Source of the DNA: Ventricola sp036297385
Lineage (GTDB): Bacteria > Bacillota > Clostridia > Christensenellales > Aristaeellaceae
Reading direction: 5' to 3'
Assembly (NCBI GenBank): GCA_036297385.1
Contig: JAXJLD010000108.1
Coordinates: forward strand, 1-30,352
Length of the DNA stretch: 30,352 bases
Each line of letters opens with the position of its first letter. Position 1 is the stretch's first letter. Below are positions 7,144-14,351 of this stretch, in pieces. Under the pieces are notes generated by a model, which worked only from the letters and a program-made list of their open reading frames with translations, made no database searches and was not told the DNA's origin. The translations under genes were made by a program, and so were the position numbers.

Positions 7144-8436
7144 TCAGTTCCTGTTGATTTCCAGCACCTTGTCGCGGAGCTGCTTTTCCAGACGGCCCAG
7201 CTCGATGGAGGCCTCGGCGCGGCGCTGTGCGCCCTCGCGCTGAATCTTCTGCACCTCGGTGAGGGTGTCGATCAGCGTGGTATTGGCAAGGCGGATGGTC
7301 TCCAGATCGACCACGCCGCGCTCGGCTTCCTTCGCCGCCTCGATCGTGCCGACCTTGAGGCGCTCGGCGTTGGAGCGAAGCAGCTCATTGGTCATGTCGG
7401 TGACGGCCTTCTGCGCCTTGAGCGCTTCATCGGCGTGCTGCATGCCCATGGAAATGACCATCTGGCTCTTCCAGAGCGGGATGGTGTTGGCGACGGTGGA
7501 CTGGATGCGCTCGGCCAGCACGTTGTCGTTGGTCTGCATCAGGCGGATCTGCGGGCCCATCTGTACGGAAACCATGCGGGTGAGCTTGAGATCGTGGATG
7601 CGCTTGTCAAAGCGCTCGATGAGCTGGGAGAAGTCGTTGGCGGCCTGCGCGTCTGCGGGATCGGCGGTTTCCTGCGCCTTGGCCAGCAGCGGCGGCAGCT
7701 CCTGCTCGCGCAGGCGGCGGAGCTTCAGCTCGCCGGCGATGATGTAGAGCGTCAGCTCGTGATAGTACTGCTCGTTCTGGCGATACAGTTCGTCGAGCAT
7801 GATCGCATCGGAGATGAGCTGCTTCTGGTGTCCCTGAAGCGCGGCGACGATCTCCATCACGTTCTCCTCAACCTTGTCATAACGGGCGCGGAGCTGGGTG
7901 ATGTTGCTGCCGGCTTTGCGGAACAGGCCGAAGAGACCGCCCTTCTTGCCCTCATCCACGTCAAAGCCCTTGAGCTCCGTGACCAAGTTGGTGAGCATAT
8001 CGGAAATGGCGCCGGTTTCCTTGGTCTTGACGTCCTCCAGAATCTTGTCGGAGAACTCGGAAATCTTCATCTGCGCCGCGCTGCCGTACTTGAGCACGGT
8101 TTCGCTGTTATGGATGTCGATGCGCTCGACAAAGGCGAGCACGGCGGTCTTTTCCTGCTCGGAGAGGTTGTCAAAGTTCAGGGAATCCTCCTCAGCGGAG
8201 ACGGGCTCCAGCGGCTGTTCCTTTGCCTTGGGTGCGGCCTGTGCGGCAGGAGCAGCCTGCGTGGCAGTGGCAGCCTGCGCGGCAGGTGCGACCTGTGCGG
8301 CAGGTGCGACCTGTGCGGCAGGTGCGACCTGTGCGGCAGGTGCGACCTGTGCGGCAGAGGTGTCCTGCGCGGCAGGCGCGGACGCCTTTTCCGGCTCCTC
8401 GCCCGGCAGAATCAGGTTGGGAATGGGATTGTCCAT
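7144..8436 (-). CDS. telA: TelA-family protein (toxic anion resistance) with repeat linker
   Basis: A 430-residue TelA/KlaA-family protein. The N-terminal 20 residues are followed by a low-complexity Ala/Val/Pro/Gln linker (about 21-70) made of AAQVAP repeats. The TelA domain runs from about residue 95 to the end, is mostly helical, and includes the family block NTIPLWKSQMVISMG. It has no signal peptide or membrane helix. Family members are linked to tellurite resistance and cell-envelope stress, but the biochemical role is unknown. The ATG at 8436 is chosen because GGAG lies eight bases upstream. A second, shorter paralogue is encoded at 14351-15298 beside xpaC; this copy has its own promoter and no XpaC partner. 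Confidence 0.88.
   Translation of the reverse strand: MDNPIPNLILPGEEPEKASAPAAQDTSAAQVAPAAQVAPAAQVAPAAQVAPAAQAATATQAAPAAQAAPKAKEQPLEPVSAEEDSLNFDNLSEQEKTAVLAFVERIDIHNSETVLKYGSAAQMKISEFSDKILEDVKTKETGAISDMLTNLVTELKGFDVDEGKKGGLFGLFRKAGSNITQLRARYDKVEENVMEIVAALQGHQKQLISDAIMLDELYRQNEQYYHELTLYIIAGELKLRRLREQELPPLLAKAQETADPADAQAANDFSQLIERFDKRIHDLKLTRMVSVQMGPQIRLMQTNDNVLAERIQSTVANTIPLWKSQMVISMGMQHADEALKAQKAVTDMTNELLRSNAERLKVGTIEAAKEAERGVVDLETIRLANTTLIDTLTEVQKIQREGAQRRAEASIELGRLEKQLRDKVLEINRN
8234..8359 (-). repeat. 18-bp tandem repeats inside telA
   Basis: Units of 18 bp (plus strand gcgacctgtgcggcaggt) begin at 8288, 8306 and 8324 as exact copies. A fourth, slightly altered copy begins at 8342, and more diverged copies precede 8288. 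Each encodes six residues, AAQVAP. Because the unit is a multiple of three, gain or loss of copies would change linker length without breaking the frame. Confidence 0.9.
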
Positions 8437-8519
8437 GATGATCGCTCCTTTAATCGCAGCCTGCTGCGCCATGCAGGCAGAGGCGTGCGTGTATCGTGCA
8501 GATGTTGTTCTTGCTTTTG

Positions 8520-8548
8520 ATGATACACCAATTTGACAGGGGTGTAAA
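8520..8548 (-). promoter_or_regulatory. Promoter of the solo telA gene
   Basis: Read on the minus strand, TTTACA (8548-8543) and TATCAT (8525-8520) are separated by 17 bases. The leader before the start codon holds a small GCCTGC/GCAGGC hairpin near 8459-8480. Confidence 0.65.
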
Positions 8549-8573
8549 GCTTTTCTTTGTGCGGAAAGTGTGA

Positions 8574-8579
8574 TAAAAT
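8574..8579 (+). promoter_or_regulatory. Possible extended -10 for the lysO genes
   Basis: TGATAAAAT gives a TG-n extended -10 box (TAAAAT at 8574-8579) with only a weak -35 (TTTTCT, 8551-8556). It is divergent from the telA promoter. No lysine riboswitch fold was recognised in the roughly 100-base leader. Confidence 0.4.
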
Positions 8580-8680
8580 GGCTTTTATGCCGTCGGTCAA
8601 TTCGGCGGAGAGAAGGGGCGGGCTGCCTGTCGGGCCGCTTGAAGCGGATGCACCTGCGTTGGGAAAATGGGGGATTGTGG

Positions 8681-8971
8681 ATGGATGCTGTAATCATCAT
8701 GTGCTTGGGCGTTCTCGTCGGGCGTTTTTTTGTGCCGATCAGCGTGAAAAAAGGAAATGAATTCCTTTCTCTGACGTGTACGTTTTTGCTGATTTTTTCC
8801 ATGGGTGTCAAGCTGGGCAGGAACGAGCATTTTTTTGAGGAGCTGACCACGCTGGGGCTGTCGAGCCTGCTGTTTTTTTTCGTGCCGACGCTCTGCTCCA
8901 TCGTCGTGGTCTACCTGCTGACGCAGAGATTTATGAAGAAAAAGAAGGATGAGAAAGGGGCGGAGAAGTGA
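8681..8971 (+). CDS. lysO: LysO-type lysine exporter, N-terminal half
   Basis: A 96-residue membrane protein with three predicted helices (AVIIMCLGVLVGRFFVP; FLSLTCTFLLIFSMGVKLG; LSSLLFFFVPTLCSIVVVYL) and a Lys-rich C-terminal tail. It corresponds to the N-terminal part of E. coli LysO (YbjE, DUF340), which exports lysine and toxic lysine analogues. The start at 8681 has GGGGG seven bases upstream. The stop overlaps the next start (TGATG), so the two halves are coupled and probably assemble together. Split LysO genes are known in Bacillota, so this is unlikely to be a frameshift. Confidence 0.8.
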   Translation: MDAVIIMCLGVLVGRFFVPISVKKGNEFLSLTCTFLLIFSMGVKLGRNEHFFEELTTLGLSSLLFFFVPTLCSIVVVYLLTQRFMKKKKDEKGAEK

Positions 8972-9570
8972 TGGTCATCGCGATGATTCTGGCGCTGGCC
9001 AGCGGCTTGGTGTATGGCGTATATGGCCTGGACTGGCCGCTCCTGCGCATCGTTACCGAAAACACCGATTGGGTGCTGTATCTCCTGATGTTCTCCGTGG
9101 GCATCAGCATCGGTATGCAGCGGGGAATCTTCTCCAAGATCAAGGCGTACCACTTCAAAATCTTCATCATCCCCTTGGGCATCGTCGTGGGCTCCGTGCT
9201 GGGCGGCGTGATCTGCGCGCTGCTGCTGGATATCCCCATCGGCTATGGCACGGCCATCACCAGCGGCATGGGCTGGTACAGTCTGGCGGGCGTCACCATT
9301 GGCAGCATGGCGACGGCGGAGATGGGCAGTATCGCCTTCATGAGCAACCTGATGCGTGAGATGTTCTCCTTTGTGCTGATTCCACTGATCGCCGCGCACC
9401 TGAACAAGTACACCTGCATCGCCCCGGCGGGCGCGACGAGCGAGGATACGACGCTGCCGCTGATGCTCAAATACACGGACGAGGAGACCGTGGTGCTTTC
9501 CGTGTTCAACGGCGTGATCTGCTCGCTGATGGTGCCGGTGCTGATTTCGACGTGCCTGAGCATGGTGTAA
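8971..9570 (+). CDS. lysO: LysO-type lysine exporter, C-terminal half
   Basis: A 199-residue membrane protein with about five helices, matching the Lys_export domain that forms the C-terminal two thirds of E. coli LysO. Family features include FSVGISIGMQRG and the conserved stretch SGMGWYSLAGVTIG followed by AEMGSIAFMSNLMREM, where the conserved acidic residue and polar positions lie. It starts at ATG 8971 on the last base of the preceding stop. With the 96-residue partner it makes one complete LysO of about the usual 300 residues. A role in lysine efflux is inferred from the family. Confidence 0.85.
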   Translation: MVIAMILALASGLVYGVYGLDWPLLRIVTENTDWVLYLLMFSVGISIGMQRGIFSKIKAYHFKIFIIPLGIVVGSVLGGVICALLLDIPIGYGTAITSGMGWYSLAGVTIGSMATAEMGSIAFMSNLMREMFSFVLIPLIAAHLNKYTCIAPAGATSEDTTLPLMLKYTDEETVVLSVFNGVICSLMVPVLISTCLSMV

Positions 9571-9605
9571 TAGGCGCTGTTTCTATTTGGGAATCGTATA
9601 AGAAA

Positions 9606-9633
9606 AGCCCGCAGCCGGTTTGGACTGCGGGCT
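9606..9633. terminator. Terminator after lysO
   Basis: AGCCCGCAG (9606-9614) pairs with CTGCGGGCT (9625-9633). The plus-strand tail is ctgatttta, and the minus-strand tail TTTTCTT is richer in T, so it may work in both directions. Confidence 0.7.
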
Positions 9634-9655
9634 CTGATTTTACTTTGAATAAAAG

Positions 9656-9680
9656 AAAAAACCTAGCGAATGCTAGGCTT
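9656..9680 (-). terminator. Terminator of the tRNA-Leu gene
   Basis: On the minus strand GCCTAGC and GCTAGG pair around an ATTC loop (plus-strand arms 9662-9667 and 9672-9677). A run of T follows, beginning only a few bases after the tRNA 3' end. Confidence 0.8.
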
Positions 9681-9685
9681 TTTCT

Positions 9686-9770
9686 TGGTGCGGTAGATGG
9701 GACTTGAACCCATACGTCGTACAACACACGCCCCTCAAACGTGCCTGTCTGCCAATTCCAGCACTACCGC
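9686..9770 (-). tRNA. tRNA-Leu (anticodon GAG)
   Basis: An 85-base class II tRNA on the minus strand. The acceptor stem is GCGGTAG / CTACCGC, followed by discriminator A and an encoded CCA. The D-arm sequence GGAATTGGCAGAC is typical of leucine tRNAs. The anticodon stem CACGT/GCGTG closes the loop TTGAGGG, giving anticodon GAG, which reads CUC and CUU. A long variable arm and the T-loop GGTTCAAGTCC are present. It has its own consensus promoter and terminator and is a single gene, not part of a tRNA cluster. No integrase or attachment-site duplication is seen beside it. Confidence 0.97.
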
Positions 9771-9808
9771 GTGGTGGAAACGGTGTGCATCAGAGATGCA
9801 ACGGCATT

Positions 9809-9837
9809 ATTATATGCAAAAAAGGGCGGCTTGTCAA
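9809..9837 (-). promoter_or_regulatory. Promoter of tRNA-Leu
   Basis: Read on the minus strand, TTGACA (9837-9832), a 17-base spacer and TATAAT (9814-9809). Both boxes are perfect consensus, as often seen for stable RNA genes. Confidence 0.9.
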
Positions 9838-9953
9838 TACCTAGATGTGAAAAAATTCTTTTTATCCGCAGGAGGAAAGAAAAGTGCGCGTTCATTCGTC
9901 TGATTTACGAGAAAGAGCATGGCTGACTCGGCTTTTAGAAGGACAGAAAAGCC

Positions 9954-9982
9954 TTGCATGACACGAAGAAATGCAGTATGAT
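9954..9982 (+). promoter_or_regulatory. Promoter of the VanW-domain operon
   Basis: TTGCAT (9954-9959) and TATGAT (9977-9982) with a 17-base spacer, about 80 bases before the start codon. Confidence 0.7.
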
Positions 9983-10060
9983 ATGAAGTGATTGATGAAT
10001 AATCGTTCATAACGATGAAAGCGGGCGAGCGTCCCGCAGGGTGAAAAGGAGGTGGAGGCT

Positions 10061-11986
10061 GTGCCGGAGAATACCACGCCACATCGGAGGCGGAAACAGG
10101 CGGCTTCCCCGATTCAGGAGGAGCAGCCACACCGCATTGTGGCACAAAATGAAGAGACGCCGGAGTGGATGGTCTCCGCCAGCCATGTGTCGGGCGCAGC
10201 GGAACGGCGCGGCGCACCGGTCGGCAGAGCCCCGCGTCCACAGGAGCGGGAGGCGGGTCGTGCCGCACAGGATGAGGAGACGAACGCCATCCTGCAAATG
10301 AGCAGACGGACGGAATCCCAGCAGGATGCGGCGCAGGATAAGCCGGAAAAACCCCGGACGAGTGTGCGCACGGTCAAGAGTGTTCCCACAGGGGGGAAAC
10401 CCGTTCGGGCCACGAGCCGAACCGATGGCAGCAAGCCGAAAACGACCAAGCAGGCGCCTGCCAAGCGCAGCGCACCGAAGAAGAAAAAGCCGCGCAAAAT
10501 GAGCAAGAAGGCGCTGGAGCGCCGCCGCGCCAAGATTCGCAGGATGGCGCTCGCCATCATCGGTGCGGCGCTGCTGACGCTGGTGGTGGTAGTGGGCGCG
10601 GTGGGCGGCGCACGCTTGGTGGATATCAAGCAGACGCTGGACCGCGGAAACGGCGTGTTCTATCCCAACATCTTTGTCAACAATATCCCGCTGGAGGGCA
10701 AGACGCTGGATGAGGCGGCGGCTATCGTCAGCCAGCAGGTTAGGGCGCAGATTGCCAATTTCAGCATCGTGCTGCGCACCACGGACGGCAGCGGTCGAAC
10801 GTGGAACATCACGGGCGAAGATTTGAAGATGAAGTATGACGTGGCGGATCAGCTCGATCAGCTCTGGGCAATAGGGCATACGGGCTCTGCCTCAGCACGC
10901 TACGAGCAGGTGAAGGCGCTACAGGAAGAGCCGGTCATGCGCTATACCACGCTGACCTATGACCTTTCCAACGTCAATCAGATTCTCACACAGATCAAGA
11001 GTGAGGTGGATCGTGCGCCGGTCAGTGCCACGCGCGTGCCCGATGACACGAAGTGGCCGCCGTTCTCCTATACGGACGAGGCGGCCGGTCAGGAGCTGGA
11101 CATCACCGGCATGAATGAGCGCATCTGCCTGATGGTGGATCATCTGGAATCCGGTACGGTGGATCTTACCCCCACGCCGGTGCAGGCGCCTGTGACGCGC
11201 GCCCAGCTTGAGGGGCAGATTGTGGAGCTGAGCTCGTATGAGACGGCGGTGGGCGCGACGAGCGATCCGGGCCGCTTCATCAATATCGAGGTCAGCACGA
11301 AGCGGTTTGACAGGCTCATCATCAAGTCCGGCGAGCAGGTGTCCTTCAACAAGGTCGCCAAACGACGTACCTATGCCAACGGCTATGCCGATGCGCCGGA
11401 GCTGGCCTACGGCGATTACCGCACGGGCGTGGGCGGCGGCGTGTGTCAGGTGTCCTCTACGCTGTACAACGCTGTGGTGAACGCGGGGCTGGAGGTCAAG
11501 ACGCGCTACCAGCACTCGCTGGCTTCCAACTATGTGCCGCTGGGTCTGGATGCGACGGTGCAGGATGACCGACTGGATTTCGTGTTCAAGAATACGACGA
11601 ATGCGGATATCTACATCTCCACTGAGTATTACAAGAAGAAGGGCTACTGGCATACCAAGTTCACCATTCATGGCCGGCCGGACCCCAACGGCTACACCTA
11701 CCGTCTGGAATCTCAGGTGGTGGAGGAGCTGCCCGTGCCGGAGCCGACCTATATCCCGGATAACGATGCGCAGTACGTCATCTATGACGATGAGACGAAG
11801 CAGACCAGCAACGGCCACAAGGGCTATGTTGTGGATGTGTATCTGGTGACGCTGGACGCGCAGGGGCTTGAAGTGAGCCGGGAGAAGAAGTATACCGATA
11901 CCTACAAGGCCACCACGCCGAAGGTTTATGTGGGCGTTACACCCAGAGAGACCCCGGTGCCGGAGGGCTACGGCCTGATTGACTGA
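10061..11986 (+). CDS. Membrane-anchored VanW-domain cell-wall protein
   Basis: A 641-residue protein with a long, basic, disordered cytoplasmic N-terminus (1-160, Lys/Arg/Pro/Gln-rich) and one membrane helix (about 162-183). Its extracellular part begins with YPNIFVNNIPLEGKTLDEAA, typical of the YoaR-type putative peptidoglycan-binding domain. The VanW domain follows at about 390-540, with IIKSGEQVSFNKVAKRRTY and GVGGGVCQVSSTLYNAVVNA. The last 100 residues resemble the beta-rich domain found after VanW in clostridial proteins. The GTG at 10061 is chosen because AAAAGGAGG ends eight bases before it. VanW is named for vancomycin-resistance clusters, but this architecture is a general wall-associated protein in Clostridia with no van genes nearby. 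It leads a two-gene operon. Confidence 0.88.
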   Translation: MPENTTPHRRRKQAASPIQEEQPHRIVAQNEETPEWMVSASHVSGAAERRGAPVGRAPRPQEREAGRAAQDEETNAILQMSRRTESQQDAAQDKPEKPRTSVRTVKSVPTGGKPVRATSRTDGSKPKTTKQAPAKRSAPKKKKPRKMSKKALERRRAKIRRMALAIIGAALLTLVVVVGAVGGARLVDIKQTLDRGNGVFYPNIFVNNIPLEGKTLDEAAAIVSQQVRAQIANFSIVLRTTDGSGRTWNITGEDLKMKYDVADQLDQLWAIGHTGSASARYEQVKALQEEPVMRYTTLTYDLSNVNQILTQIKSEVDRAPVSATRVPDDTKWPPFSYTDEAAGQELDITGMNERICLMVDHLESGTVDLTPTPVQAPVTRAQLEGQIVELSSYETAVGATSDPGRFINIEVSTKRFDRLIIKSGEQVSFNKVAKRRTYANGYADAPELAYGDYRTGVGGGVCQVSSTLYNAVVNAGLEVKTRYQHSLASNYVPLGLDATVQDDRLDFVFKNTTNADIYISTEYYKKKGYWHTKFTIHGRPDPNGYTYRLESQVVEELPVPEPTYIPDNDAQYVIYDDETKQTSNGHKGYVVDVYLVTLDAQGLEVSREKKYTDTYKATTPKVYVGVTPRETPVPEGYGLID

Positions 11987-12007
11987 TACGCTGGAGGAAA
12001 GGGGCAC

Positions 12008-12598
12008 ATGACCGTGAATTGCTGGAACAGAAGAACCCTTGCCGCCGCCGCGCTGATTGCGCTGCTGGCTGCGCAGCCGATGGGCGTGCTCGCCGCAGAG
12101 ACCGCACCGCTGATGCCGGGTGCAGAGGCTCAGCAGCCCGAAGTGCCTGCGGAGCGTCTGGCACCCTTTGAGGAAGTGAAGCCTTGCCGCGGCGTGATGG
12201 TCAACGAAGCTTGGCTGCGTCAGGCGTGCCTGAACGGCCTGTTTATCAACCTGCGCCTGTACACGGCGATGGGCGACGGCGTGACCTTCCGCGAGAAGCT
12301 GGAGGTCAACAAGAACGACCGGGACTTCCTGTGCCTGTATTTGCAGGCGTCCGCACGCGACGAGGTGATCGCCATGCAGATTGATCAGCCGGCGATGGAC
12401 GCGCTCAAGCGGGTGGGCGTATCGGAGATTGTGGTGGCGGACGGTGACCGCTATGTGCGTGCCCACTATCGCGTGGACGAGCTGCAGGCTGTGCGCGATG
12501 CGCTGAAGCTGGGCGCGGCGGAGCAGCTGTGTGTCAGCGGCGAGGATGCGCCGGTTACGGTGGTCAGCGAGGATGGCGTGCGCCGTCAGGTGAATTAA
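12008..12598 (+). CDS. Exported protein of unknown function
   Basis: A 196-residue protein with a signal peptide (TLAAAALIALLAAQPMGVLA, cleavage after LAA) followed by a Pro/Glu-rich linker and a compact mixed alpha/beta domain (about 60-196). I recognise no family. It starts 21 bases after the VanW gene behind GGAGGAAAGGGG and shares its transcript, so it probably acts at the cell surface with that protein. A strong terminator follows. Confidence 0.75.
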   Translation: MTVNCWNRRTLAAAALIALLAAQPMGVLAAETAPLMPGAEAQQPEVPAERLAPFEEVKPCRGVMVNEAWLRQACLNGLFINLRLYTAMGDGVTFREKLEVNKNDRDFLCLYLQASARDEVIAMQIDQPAMDALKRVGVSEIVVADGDRYVRAHYRVDELQAVRDALKLGAAEQLCVSGEDAPVTVVSEDGVRRQVN

Positions 12599-12621
12599 GG
12601 AAAATGGAGCCAAGGGCGCGG

Positions 12622-12663
12622 AAGGCGGCGGGATGAATCCTGCCTCCGTCCCCGCCTTTTTTG
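12622..12663 (+). terminator. Terminator of the VanW operon
   Basis: AAGGCGG (12622-12628) pairs with CCGCCTT (12652-12658), with inner GGA/TCC pairing, followed by six T. Confidence 0.85.
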
Positions 12664-12683
12664 TATATTCCGATCGGAATATA
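12664..12683. promoter_or_regulatory. Perfect 20-bp palindrome, possible operator
   Basis: TATATTCCGATCGGAATATA reads the same on both strands and starts immediately after the terminator's T-run. It lies about 110 bases before the -35 box of the envelope cassette, with no loop as a terminator would have. A dimeric DNA-binding protein site is possible. I saw no second copy in the window. Confidence 0.45.
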
Positions 12684-12791
12684 GGTGTCCTTTGATATAA
12701 AATCAGTTTTAGGCGCGGAACAGGGCTGGTGCGTTGAGCGGCTTAAATGGATGATGAAAGCGCCTGCTGCGACATTGTGAGCAGGGTCAAC

Positions 12792-12820
12792 TTGCGGCGG
12801 AAATCAAAATATGCTATACT
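12792..12820 (+). promoter_or_regulatory. Promoter of the envelope cassette
   Basis: TTGCGG (12792-12797) and TATACT (12815-12820) with a 17-base spacer, about 100 bases before the first gene. The ~100 bases between the palindrome and this promoter hold nothing else I recognise. Confidence 0.65.
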
Positions 12821-12927
12821 GCCCCCAGAAAACGGACGGGAAGCCGGTTCCGTAACCGATGGCGCACCGCCTGTATATCCGGTGCGACGGGCTGGAAAAC
12901 GACAACCCAAGGAGCGGAGGAATGACC

Positions 12928-13617
12928 ATGAAAAAATGGCTGGGTATGCTGCTGGCGCTGATGCTGATGCTGGGCGCTGGCGCACTGGCGCAGGATGAGG
13001 GCGCGGTTGTGCAGTCCTCGTGCAGCATTGTCGAGGTGGGCGAGTATCATCTGGTATACTGCTTTGCTCAGGTACACAACAATGCCGCGCAGACGATCTG
13101 TCTGGACGAGGGCAACCTGCACCTGATGAATGGCGAGGAGACGCTCGCTTCGCAGGAGGTGTCGGGGCTGTGGCCCATGTACATCAAGCCGGGCGAGGAC
13201 GGCTATCTGTTTGACGTGGTGTATCTGGAGCGCGGCGAGGCAGCGCCGTCCATCACGGGCATCCAGTACGATGTTGGCTACATGACGCTGGAGGCGCCGA
13301 TGGACGGGCAGAAGCTGGAGGCGCAGGCGTATGTGGAGGTCAGCGACGAGAGCGGCCGGATGTATGTCGTGTGCGAGATTGCCAATCCGACGGCGGAGGA
13401 TGCGTTTAATCCGACGGTGGGCCTTGGCCTGTATACCGAGGGTGGACAGATGCTGTACGCCGATGGCGTGCGCCTCAAGGATATCGGCATTCCTGCGGGC
13501 GGCCGGTTAAAGGTACGCTTTGACGTGGAGACGGAAGTGGCGGAGCAGTGGCGCGGCTACGGTGTGACGCCCGCGGCGGCGGCGGCCAACGCGGTGTTCA
13601 GCAACGTGGAGGACTGA
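12928..13617 (+). CDS. Exported two-domain Ig-like (FxLYD-like) protein
   Basis: A 229-residue protein with a clear signal peptide (KKWLGMLLALMLMLGAGALA, cleavage before QDEG). Two beta-rich segments follow, about 30-115 and 125-215. Each has the alternating pattern of FxLYD-type Ig-like domains (LVYCFAQVHNNAAQTI in the first, MYVVCEIANPTAEDAFNPTV in the second). It has no catalytic motif, so a binding or sensing role is likely. The ATG at 12928 is preferred to 12922 because CGGAGG ends seven bases before it. It is the first gene of a six-gene run ending at 17122. The family assignment is by pattern only. Confidence 0.65.
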   Translation: MKKWLGMLLALMLMLGAGALAQDEGAVVQSSCSIVEVGEYHLVYCFAQVHNNAAQTICLDEGNLHLMNGEETLASQEVSGLWPMYIKPGEDGYLFDVVYLERGEAAPSITGIQYDVGYMTLEAPMDGQKLEAQAYVEVSDESGRMYVVCEIANPTAEDAFNPTVGLGLYTEGGQMLYADGVRLKDIGIPAGGRLKVRFDVETEVAEQWRGYGVTPAAAAANAVFSNVED

Positions 13618-13652
13618 GATAGGCCGGCAAGGGTCTTCGGAGGGACTGGGAT

Positions 13653-14351
13653 ATGGAGAAAAAGACGATTCGCTCCGGCGCACCGTTTGTGACGGTGGGC
13701 GCAGCGGCGCTGCTTTCGGCGCTGGTGCTGGGCATGGGCACGCTGGGCGGTTATGCCGTGGCGGCGGTTGCTGCTGTGCTGGGCTTTTGGGCGGGCAAGC
13801 GGCTGTTTCCTGACCGGGTGGTGGAGGTGGAGCGTGCGCCGCAGAGCGGCAGCGCCGAGGCCGACGCGCTGATTGCCGAAGCGCGTGGTCAGCTTGCCGC
13901 CATCGCACAGGCGAACGACGCGATTGCCGAGGACATCCTCTCCGCGCAGATTGCGGACATTGAGGCGACCTGCCGCACGATTCTGACGCGGCTGGAGGAG
14001 CAGCCGGAGAGGCTTTCTTCGCTGCGCACGTTCCTGCGCTATTATCTCCCGGCGACGCTCAAGCTGCTTCAGGCGCGTGCAAGGCTGGAGGACGAGGTCA
14101 ACGCGGGCGAGAATGCGCAGATTGCCGGGCGAATTCGCGAGGCGATGGGGCAGGTGCAGACAGCCTTCCACAAGCAGCTTGACGCGCTGAACGAGTACCG
14201 CTTCATCAATCTGGAGAGCGAGATGGACGTGCTTTCCGAGATGCTGGCGGGGGATGGGCTGTTGGGCGAAAAGGATGCGCCTAGCGCATCCGGCGGCGCA
14301 CAAGAGCAGGACGATCCGTTTGCCGGGCTGTTTCGGCAGGAGGAACGGTGA
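13653..14351 (+). CDS. xpaC: XpaC-family membrane protein
   Basis: A 232-residue protein with two adjacent membrane helices (about 13-48: FVTVGAAALLSALVLGMG, then YAVAAVAAVLGFWAG). A helical cytoplasmic domain containing RTFLRYYLPATLKLLQ and LESEMDVLSEMLAGDGL is characteristic of the XpaC family (named for 5-bromo-4-chloroindolyl phosphate hydrolysis in Bacillus). True enzymatic activity is doubtful; the helical domain looks structural. The stop overlaps the telA start (TGATG), the same xpaC-telA pairing as xpaC-yaaN of B. subtilis, implying a shared complex at the membrane. Confidence 0.85.
   Translation: MEKKTIRSGAPFVTVGAAALLSALVLGMGTLGGYAVAAVAAVLGFWAGKRLFPDRVVEVERAPQSGSAEADALIAEARGQLAAIAQANDAIAEDILSAQIADIEATCRTILTRLEEQPERLSSLRTFLRYYLPATLKLLQARARLEDEVNAGENAQIAGRIREAMGQVQTAFHKQLDALNEYRFINLESEMDVLSEMLAGDGLLGEKDAPSASGGAQEQDDPFAGLFRQEER

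Noticed and set aside
8234..8359. Repeats considered as a CRISPR array
   Set aside because: The 18-bp units are directly adjacent without spacers and are translated in frame.
6853..8520. Long plus-strand frame opposite telA, with repeated Gly/Cys/Arg segments
   Set aside because: The apparent protein repeats are the reverse of the AAQVAP coding repeats; the TelA reading has family motifs, promoter and terminator.
8550..8680. Lysine riboswitch before lysO
   Set aside because: The leader is too short for the class and no conserved core was recognised.
9686..9770. tRNA-Leu considered as an integration site for a mobile element
   Set aside because: No integrase, no duplicated tRNA end and no island-like genes are visible on either side.
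10061..11986. VanW gene considered as part of a vancomycin-resistance cluster
   Set aside because: No vanHAX/B-type ligase, dehydrogenase or dipeptidase genes are nearby; the architecture matches common clostridial wall proteins.
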